Shown here: in pieces, positions 1 through 4,853 of the stretch
How positions within the stretch are numbered: the first letter of the stretch is position 1
Layout: the number at the start of each line of letters is the position of its first letter
From: an uncultured Bacillota bacterium
GTDB lineage: Bacteria > Bacillota > Clostridia > Peptostreptococcales > Anaerovoracaceae
Assembly: GCA_949287115.1 (NCBI GenBank)
Contig: CASEFF010000235.1
Coordinates: 1 to 8,518, forward strand
DNA: 8,518 bases
Direction: 5' to 3'
Position numbers and translations under genes: made by a program
Notes under the pieces: generated by a model
Databases searched by the model: none
Told to the model about the DNA's origin: nothing
The model's input: the letters and a program-made list of their open reading frames with translations, nothing else

Positions 1-799
1 AAAGGCACTGCCGTTCGTACTCTACGCATGGGTACTGCTGATCTTCGTACTGCTGTATCAGTTCAGGATCGTTAAGCCGTTCGGTAAGATGAAGGCTGCT
101 GAGCTGAGAGCAGAGCAGACGGGAGAGGTTCTTCCTCCTGATCTGGCTGCAGAGCATGAAGACGAAGTAGAGGAAGAAAAGCCTCCTACGAGCATCTGGA
201 ACTTCCTGATCCCGATGGTTGCCATCATAGTCGTAACATTCGTTACTCTTGAACTTATGTATGGACTGCTGGTAGGTATAGCTCTCTGCTACATCATGTA
301 CATACCGCAGAAGCTGGTAAAGGCGGAGCAGGCGTTCGACAACATCTTCAGAGGATTTGAAGATATGTTCGTTGTAACGGCTATCGTAATCAGTGCATTC
401 GTACTGCAGAACTGCAACGACGAACTGGGACTGGCGCCTTACGTTGTAAACAGCGTAGTTGATCTCATCAATGGAGCAACTCTCCCTGTTATAGCATTTA
501 TAATCATGGTAATCCTGGGATTCGTTACCGGAAGCTTCTGGGGAATGGCAGCTGTTTGCTTCCCTATCATGCTCCCACTGGCGGATGCTCTCGATGCCAA
601 CATGTACCTGACAATTGGTGCGGTTATCGCAGGTGCTGCAGGAGGAAGCTCGACTTGCTTCTTCGGCGACTCCGTTACGCTGGCATGCAAGATTTCACAG
701 ATACGAAACAACGACTTCCTGAAGACAGGATTACCTATGACAGTTCCACCATTGATAGCAACGGCGATCCTGTTTGTTATATTCGGATTCGTAGTATAG
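1..799 (+). CDS. NhaC-type Na+/H+ antiporter family transporter, C-terminal part (5' end outside window)
   Basis: The reading frame is open from base 2, so this is the last 265 residues of a longer integral membrane protein (NhaC-type proteins are usually about 450-500 residues). The fragment starts in a membrane helix, followed by a KPFGKMKAAE stretch like the G-x-M-x-x-A-E loop of NhaC proteins. An acidic, proline-containing cytoplasmic loop (EDEVEEEKPP) follows, then several hydrophobic segments. Recognisable family parts are FRGFEDMFVVTAIVISAF, the GSFWGMAAVCFPIMLPLADAL helix and a GAVIAGAAGG...FFGDS segment. The family exchanges Na+ for H+ across the cytoplasmic membrane, but some relatives carry organic substrates. 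The canonical GDxxSPxSDT motif is only partly kept here (GDSVTLACKIS), so the substrate is open. It lies 53 bp before a sigma-54 activator with no terminator visible between them. Its isoleucine codons are mostly ATC (15 of 25), unlike ureG downstream. Confidence 0.8.
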   Translation, partial: KALPFVLYAWVLLIFVLLYQFRIVKPFGKMKAAELRAEQTGEVLPPDLAAEHEDEVEEEKPPTSIWNFLIPMVAIIVVTFVTLELMYGLLVGIALCYIMYIPQKLVKAEQAFDNIFRGFEDMFVVTAIVISAFVLQNCNDELGLAPYVVNSVVDLINGATLPVIAFIIMVILGFVTGSFWGMAAVCFPIMLPLADALDANMYLTIGAVIAGAAGGSSTCFFGDSVTLACKISQIRNNDFLKTGLPMTVPPLIATAILFVIFGFVV

Positions 800-852
800 C
801 GTGATATCCGGATTAAATACGATTTGTTTTAATTGAATAAGAGGGGCATGCT

Positions 853-2229
853 ATGGATAGGATTGATTGTGAAAGACTTGAGCAATATTTCAACCAGATC
901 CCGGGGCTCTTGATGATAGATATGGAAGGGACGATCTTTTACATCAATGATCAGTGCGCCGAGTACTTTCAGGCCAAGAGGGAAGAGTGCCTTGGTAAAA
1001 ACATCATGGACGTCTTTCCGGAGACGAAGATGATGGAAGGTCTGAAGAAGGATAAACCTGCGGTTGTTTTTTACAATTCGGTCCTCGGTATAGGAGTATC
1101 CATGCATGTCCCTCTTTATGAGAACGGGGAAAAAGTAGGTCTGGCAGAATACGATATGATACAACATTCGGAACTGCTGTATGACTTTTCGGACAGCTAT
1201 AAGGAGTTCCTGGATCAGGAACTCAAGCAGCTGGCCGGTGAGCTCATGACGCTGGGTGAGACCAAGTATACGATAAAGAACCTTGTGGGCTCATCCGATT
1301 TGATGGTCAAACTGAAGGAAAAGATAATTTCCACGGCGAAGACGACATCGACGGTCATGATAACCGGTGAAACGGGAACGGGAAAGGAACTGGTAGCTCA
1401 CGCTATACACAACCTCAGCAGCCGCAGAAAAGAGCGGTTCATCAAGGTAAACGCATCGTCATTTCCGGAAAGCCTCATAGAATCCGAGCTGTTCGGTTAT
1501 GAGGCAGGCGCGTTCACTGGCGCCAGCAAAGAGGGCAAGAAGGGAAAGTTCGAGCTGGCCGACAAGGGAACGCTCTTCATTGACGAGATAAATCAGATGC
1601 CGCTGTCGGTGCAGCCAAAACTGCTGAGGGTACTGCAGGAAAAGGAGATCGACAGGATCGGGGGAAACGAGCCGGTACCTGTTGATGTCCGCATAATAGC
1701 TGCGTCAAATGAAAGCCTTGAAAGGCTCGTGGAAGAGGGGAAATTCAGACAGGATCTCTACTACAGACTCAATGTAATAGCCCTGCACATCCCTCCGCTG
1801 CGGGACAGGATAGACGATCTGGAAGAGATAGCCGGATATATGATAGACGAGCTCAATGCGCAGCTTGGCAAGTCGGTAAACGGTATAGACAGAGAAGCTC
1901 TCGAAATGCTGAAAAAGAAAAAGTGGCAGGGCAACGTGCGTGAACTGAGAAACAGCATAGAGCGGGCCATGAACTTCGTCAGCGGTAACATACTCACAAA
2001 GGAAGATTTCCAGTGGGGAAGCGACGGAGAACCGTTGAATATAAAGCTGCCTGATCTGTCGGGAATAAAGGGCGACAGGCTCATAGACAAAGCGAGAGAT
2101 GAGGCAGAGCGTGAGGTCATAATCAAAGTGCTTGAATACTTTGATAACAACAAGAGCAAGACGGCGAAATATCTTAATATAGCCAGGCCGTCGCTGTATA
2201 AGAAGATGAAGAGACTTGGCATCGAATAG
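853..2229 (+). CDS. PAS domain-containing sigma-54-dependent transcriptional activator
   Basis: This 458-residue protein is a bacterial enhancer-binding protein that uses ATP hydrolysis to open promoters held by sigma-54 RNA polymerase. Residues about 8-105 form a PAS sensory domain (IPGLLMIDMEGTIFYIND start). Residues about 106-140 are a helical linker. Residues about 143-375 are the AAA+ domain with Walker A GETGTGKE (172-179), the sigma-54 contact loop GAFTGA (219-224), Walker B LFIDEI (241-246), the RIIAASN sensor (280-286) and the WQGNVRELRN motif (358-367). Residues about 415-458 are a Fis-type helix-turn-helix (NNKSKTAKYLNIARPSLYKKMKRLGI). There is no receiver domain, so input is probably a small ligand or redox cue at the PAS domain. 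The ATG at 853 has a GAGGGG ribosome site 6 nt upstream. ureE begins 30 bp after the stop, which suggests cotranscription. The signal and target genes cannot be read from the sequence. Confidence 0.95.
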   Translation: MDRIDCERLEQYFNQIPGLLMIDMEGTIFYINDQCAEYFQAKREECLGKNIMDVFPETKMMEGLKKDKPAVVFYNSVLGIGVSMHVPLYENGEKVGLAEYDMIQHSELLYDFSDSYKEFLDQELKQLAGELMTLGETKYTIKNLVGSSDLMVKLKEKIISTAKTTSTVMITGETGTGKELVAHAIHNLSSRRKERFIKVNASSFPESLIESELFGYEAGAFTGASKEGKKGKFELADKGTLFIDEINQMPLSVQPKLLRVLQEKEIDRIGGNEPVPVDVRIIAASNESLERLVEEGKFRQDLYYRLNVIALHIPPLRDRIDDLEEIAGYMIDELNAQLGKSVNGIDREALEMLKKKKWQGNVRELRNSIERAMNFVSGNILTKEDFQWGSDGEPLNIKLPDLSGIKGDRLIDKARDEAEREVIIKVLEYFDNNKSKTAKYLNIARPSLYKKMKRLGIE

Positions 2230-2259
2230 AGAAGCTGAAGCTGAAACATAGGAGACGAC

Positions 2260-2778
2260 ATGATCATAGAGACTGTATTGGGCAATATAGACGATTTCGA
2301 TACGACAGGACTGAAAGTGGAAAAGGTGACGCTGGATCATCATGATATGGCGAAGCCGCATCAGAGACTGACTACTGACAGCGGAGAGAAGATAGCCGTA
2401 TCATTGCAGCATGGCGAGCATCTGTTCAACGGAGCGGTGCTGTACAGGGATGATGAGAAGATCATAGCTGTGGATATGAAGCCGGAAGACGTCCTCGAGA
2501 TACGGCCTGAAGGCAACAGGCAGTGGGCAAAGACAGCCTTCAACATCGGCAATATGCACCATCCGGCATATATATACGATGATCGTATAGTGATACCATA
2601 TGATGCGATCCTGGAAAATCTCCTTAATTCCATAGGTGTGGCCTTTACGCGATGTGAGAGAAAGCTCGACGGGGAGAAGGCGGCTCACGTCGTGGGAGGC
2701 CATCATCACCATCATCATCACGATGATGACCATCACGAACATGTGCATAACCATAATCATTTTGACGACGGAGAGTAG
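2260..2778 (+). CDS. ureE: Urease accessory protein UreE (nickel metallochaperone) with His-rich tail
   Basis: UreE is a cytosolic nickel carrier that hands Ni2+ to UreG for insertion into the urease active site. The 172 residues fit the family. The N-terminal domain (about 1-72) has the typical H-Q-R-L-x-T-D-S-G-E-K-I strand. The C-terminal metal-binding domain (about 73-143) carries the conserved GNxH motif as GNMHHP, with H100 as the expected nickel ligand at the dimer interface. The tail is strongly metal-binding: seven consecutive histidines at 148-154, then DDDHHEHVHNHNH, giving 13 histidines between residues 148 and 167. The ATG at 2260 is preceded by AGGAG 5 nt upstream. ureF starts only 5 bp after the stop, so translation of the two genes is probably coupled. 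Confidence 0.95.
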   Translation: MIIETVLGNIDDFDTTGLKVEKVTLDHHDMAKPHQRLTTDSGEKIAVSLQHGEHLFNGAVLYRDDEKIIAVDMKPEDVLEIRPEGNRQWAKTAFNIGNMHHPAYIYDDRIVIPYDAILENLLNSIGVAFTRCERKLDGEKAAHVVGGHHHHHHHDDDHHEHVHNHNHFDDGE

Positions 2779-2783
2779 GCGTT

Positions 2784-3470
2784 ATGACAAAGGAAAAACA
2801 GTTGTTTTATCTCATGCAGATCGCCGGAGGGACATTCCCCTCCGGTGGTTTCAGTCAATCGTGGGGACTGGAAACATATGTGGCGGAAGGCAAGGTGAGA
2901 GACGAGGCAAGCTTCATCGATTTTACGACAACATACCTCGACAGCACCATTGCCAAATGCGAAGGACCCATAATGCATGAGGCGTATAGGATAGCCGCGG
3001 ACTGGGACGAGAAAAAGGTGAGGGAACTGGAGGATCTGAGCTGTGCTGTCAAGATGACGAAAGAGAGCAGGGAGTCCAGTATCAGGATGGGCAAGGCGTT
3101 CATGAGGATAATGGCCGATATAACGGACGACGAAAAGCTTTCGGACGTTAAGCGCATGTGCGGGTCTGAGGGTATCTCATATCCGGTCATATTCGGCCTT
3201 GTGTGCGGAAGGCTCGGCCTTGACATCACCGAATCAATGAGAGCGTTCGTGTTCAGCACCGTCAATGCGCTGGCGCAGAGCGCGGTGAAGCTCATACCGC
3301 TTGGCAATAAGCAGGCCCAGGGCATAATCCTCGAGCTGTATCAGGCGATGGAGGAAACGGTAAAGAAAGGCCTGAGTGTGCCTGTTGAGGATGTTTCCAA
3401 TTTCTGTCCCGGATTCGATATTGCCGGGATAATCCATGAATATCTGCCGACGAGATTGTATATGTCATAA
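2784..3470 (+). CDS. ureF: Urease accessory protein UreF
   Basis: UreF is an all-helical cytosolic protein that, with UreD/UreH, recruits the UreG GTPase to apo-urease and gates nickel insertion. The 228 residues match the family length. Family landmarks are [23 protein letters not shown] (16-38; compare the usual LPxGxFxxSxGLE), a helix with [15 protein letters not shown] (95-109), [14 protein letters not shown] (133-146), the [14 protein letters not shown] segment (167-180; family PLGxxxxQ) and the C-terminal [11 protein letters not shown], which resembles the usual HETQxxRLFxS end. A GGAGAG ribosome site lies in the last codons of ureE, 8 nt before the ATG. The partner ureD, needed by most ureases, is not next to it in this window. 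The 17-bp gap to ureG supports an ureEFG operon. Confidence 0.93.
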   Translation: MTKEKQLFYLMQIAGGTFPSGGFSQSWGLETYVAEGKVRDEASFIDFTTTYLDSTIAKCEGPIMHEAYRIAADWDEKKVRELEDLSCAVKMTKESRESSIRMGKAFMRIMADITDDEKLSDVKRMCGSEGISYPVIFGLVCGRLGLDITESMRAFVFSTVNALAQSAVKLIPLGNKQAQGIILELYQAMEETVKKGLSVPVEDVSNFCPGFDIAGIIHEYLPTRLYMS

Positions 3471-3487
3471 GTATTGGAGGGGATGAT

Positions 3488-4099
3488 ATGAGAAAACCTG
3501 TAAGGATAGGCGTCGGAGGACCTGTAGGCTCCGGAAAGACGGCGTTGATAGAAAAGTTATGTAAGAGTCTCAGAGACGACTATCGCATAGCGGTAGTGAC
3601 AAACGATATATTCACAAAGGAAGATGCGCTCATACTCACAAGGGCGGAAGCGCTCCCGGAAGACAGGATAATAGGTGTGGAGACGGGAGGATGTCCGCAT
3701 ACGGCGGTAAGAGAGGATATATCGATGAACCTCGATGCGATAGATGTGCTGCTGGACAGGTTCGATGATCTCGATATCATATTCGTGGAAAGCGGAGGGG
3801 ACAATCTCGCGGCCACATTCAGTCCGGAACTCGTAGACGGGCTGATATTCGTAATAGATGTGGGCGAAGGTGAAAAGATACCGCGAAAGGGAGGCCCGGG
3901 TATAACGAAATCGGATCTTCTCGTCATAAACAAGATAGATATAGCGCCTTATGTCCACAGCGACCTCGGTGTTATGGACAGGGATACGAAAGCGCAGAGG
4001 GGCGACAGACCGTATGTATTCACGAATCTTTTCGATGGTACCGGGCTGGACAGAGTGATAAAATGGGTAAAGGAAGACATGCTCTTTGAAGATGCGTAG
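3488..4099 (+). CDS. ureG: Urease accessory protein UreG (SIMIBI-class GTPase)
   Basis: UreG is the GTPase whose GTP-dependent dimer binds nickel and drives its delivery to urease. The 203 residues are the usual family length and all expected motifs are present: P-loop GPVGSGKT (11-18), TNDIFTKED (38-46), the nickel-binding CPH motif in [11 protein letters not shown] (67-77, Cys69 and His71), [15 protein letters not shown] (101-115) with the Walker-B-like region, and the guanine-specificity motif NKID (148-151). No key residue is missing. A strong GGAGGGG ribosome site lies 5 nt before the ATG at 3488; another ATG at 3483 is out of frame. Of its 19 isoleucine codons, 18 are ATA. In many bacteria ureD follows ureG, but here the next gene is an unrelated flavoprotein. 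Confidence 0.97.
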   Translation: MRKPVRIGVGGPVGSGKTALIEKLCKSLRDDYRIAVVTNDIFTKEDALILTRAEALPEDRIIGVETGGCPHTAVREDISMNLDAIDVLLDRFDDLDIIFVESGGDNLAATFSPELVDGLIFVIDVGEGEKIPRKGGPGITKSDLLVINKIDIAPYVHSDLGVMDRDTKAQRGDRPYVFTNLFDGTGLDRVIKWVKEDMLFEDA

Positions 4100-4170
4100 G
4101 TATGCCGGGGACCTGCCAAAAGCAGGATGCAGCGCATGCGTAGACGAAAAGCAGAGCGGACATGTTATAC

Positions 4171-4178
4171 GGAGGAGG
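4171..4178 (+). promoter_or_regulatory. Ribosome binding site that fixes the start of the flavoprotein gene
   Basis: GGAGGAGG sits 5 nt before the ATG at 4184. The same frame is open further upstream, with ATGs at 4127 and 4136, but these have no comparable site and would add a basic, non-family N-terminus. The start at 4184 is therefore preferred. Confidence 0.85.
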
Positions 4179-4183
4179 TTAAA

Positions 4184-4678
4184 ATGGGCTTTTTCAGAGA
4201 AGTGAGGAGAAACAAAAAACAGATACTGTCCATGGAGGAATGTGAGGACATATTGAAGAGGATCACATCGGGTGTACTCAGCGTGCAGGGCGATGACGGC
4301 TACCCGTACGGAGTACCTATCAGCTATGCCTATGATGACGGGAAACTGTACTTCCACGGTATGCCTGCCGGACATAAGATGGACGCGATAAAGGCGCACG
4401 AAAAAGTGTCCTTCACGGTAATAGAGACAGACCAGGTCGTTCCTGAGGAATACACCACGTATTACAGGAGCGTCATAGTTTTCGGAAAAGCCAGGATCAT
4501 AGAGGACGATGATGAAAAAGTCGAAGCTCTCCTGAAACTGGTGGACAAGTATTCGGCGGATTATAAAGCCGGAAGTATGGATGAGATAAACGGCAAGCTG
4601 AAAGCAGTCTGTGTATTCGTAGTCAAAGCGGATCACATATCCGGTAAGGAAGCCATAGAATTCGCAGAAGCCCGCTGA
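4184..4678 (+). CDS. Pyridoxamine 5'-phosphate oxidase-like flavin-binding protein (NimA-like group)
   Basis: The 164-residue protein has the split-barrel flavin-binding fold seen in the NimA/NimC-like branch of pyridoxamine-phosphate-oxidase relatives. The family pattern is clear: an N-terminal arginine-rich start with a helix (LSMEECEDILKRITSGVLSV, 15-34), YPYGVPISYAYDDGKLYFHGMPAGHKMDAI (40-69) including the conserved F-H and G-H-K residues, and KVSFTVIETDQVVPEEYTTYYRSVIVFGKARII (74-106). NimA members reduce 5-nitroimidazoles, but most homologues in anaerobes have no proven substrate, so no resistance function is claimed. It follows ureG by 84 bp with no terminator between them, and is the last gene before the strong terminator at about 4785. 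That makes it the probable last gene of the unit. The start was chosen from its strong ribosome site; a longer frame to 4127 is unlikely. Confidence 0.85.
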   Translation: MGFFREVRRNKKQILSMEECEDILKRITSGVLSVQGDDGYPYGVPISYAYDDGKLYFHGMPAGHKMDAIKAHEKVSFTVIETDQVVPEEYTTYYRSVIVFGKARIIEDDDEKVEALLKLVDKYSADYKAGSMDEINGKLKAVCVFVVKADHISGKEAIEFAEAR

Positions 4679-4783
4679 TACCGAAGGTATAAAGAAAGGG
4701 CGGGCAATCGTCATACATGCTGCAGGACGGATGAATGCCGTGTTGGCATCCGATGATAAGAAGTATTAAAGATGACAGGTATT
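4679..4783 (+). other. 3' untranslated stretch between flavoprotein gene and terminator
   Basis: No gene is seen in these 105 bases. They hold weak structure only: a 5-bp hairpin overlapping the stop codon (ATACC-GAA-GGTAT, 4678-4690), a 6-bp inverted repeat CGGATG/CATCCG (4728-4733 and 4747-4752), and the 8-mer GTATTAAA at 4763-4770, repeated at 4779-4786. None has a recognised function. Confidence 0.5.
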
Positions 4784-4825
4784 AAAAAGGGCTGTCGCAT
4801 CAATGTTGATGCGGCAGCCCTTTTC
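4784..4825. terminator. Bidirectional rho-independent terminator
   Basis: A 19-bp inverted repeat (arms 4785-4803 and 4806-4824) has a formal 2-nt spacer. It is fully complementary except for one position that forms a U-G pair in RNA. The outer arms are AAAAGGGCTG and CAGCCCTTTT, so a GC-rich stem is followed by a U run in either direction. It lies between the convergent flavoprotein gene (ending 4678, plus) and the penicillin-binding protein gene (ending 4854, minus), as expected for a shared terminator. Confidence 0.92.
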
Positions 4826-4853
4826 CCGTCTGTGTATCAAATACGGTGTGGCA

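Noticed and set aside
546..560. TGGCA...TTGC string resembling a sigma-54 -24/-12 promoter
   Set aside because: It lies inside the transporter coding sequence, and the GG to GC spacing is 9 bases where 10 are required.
806..813. ATCCGGAT palindrome after the transporter stop codon
   Set aside because: Only 8 bases, no T run, and no partner site; too short to call a terminator or operator.
2401..2760. Minus-strand Met/Val-rich open frame opposite ureE
   Set aside because: The Met-rich start is just the complement of the histidine codons CAT and CAC in the ureE tail.
4112..4126. CCTGC-CAAAA-GCAGG hairpin after ureG
   Set aside because: A 5-bp stem without a following T run is too weak for a terminator.
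4102..4143. 13-codon open frame (MPGTCQKQDAAHA) between ureG and the flavoprotein gene
   Set aside because: No ribosome binding site and no recognisable peptide; such a short frame is expected by chance.
3557..4714. Minus-strand open frame of 385 codons opposite ureG and the flavoprotein gene
   Set aside because: It lies opposite two clearly recognised genes, its composition (Tyr, Arg and His rich) is that of a reverse-strand shadow, and no domain is visible.
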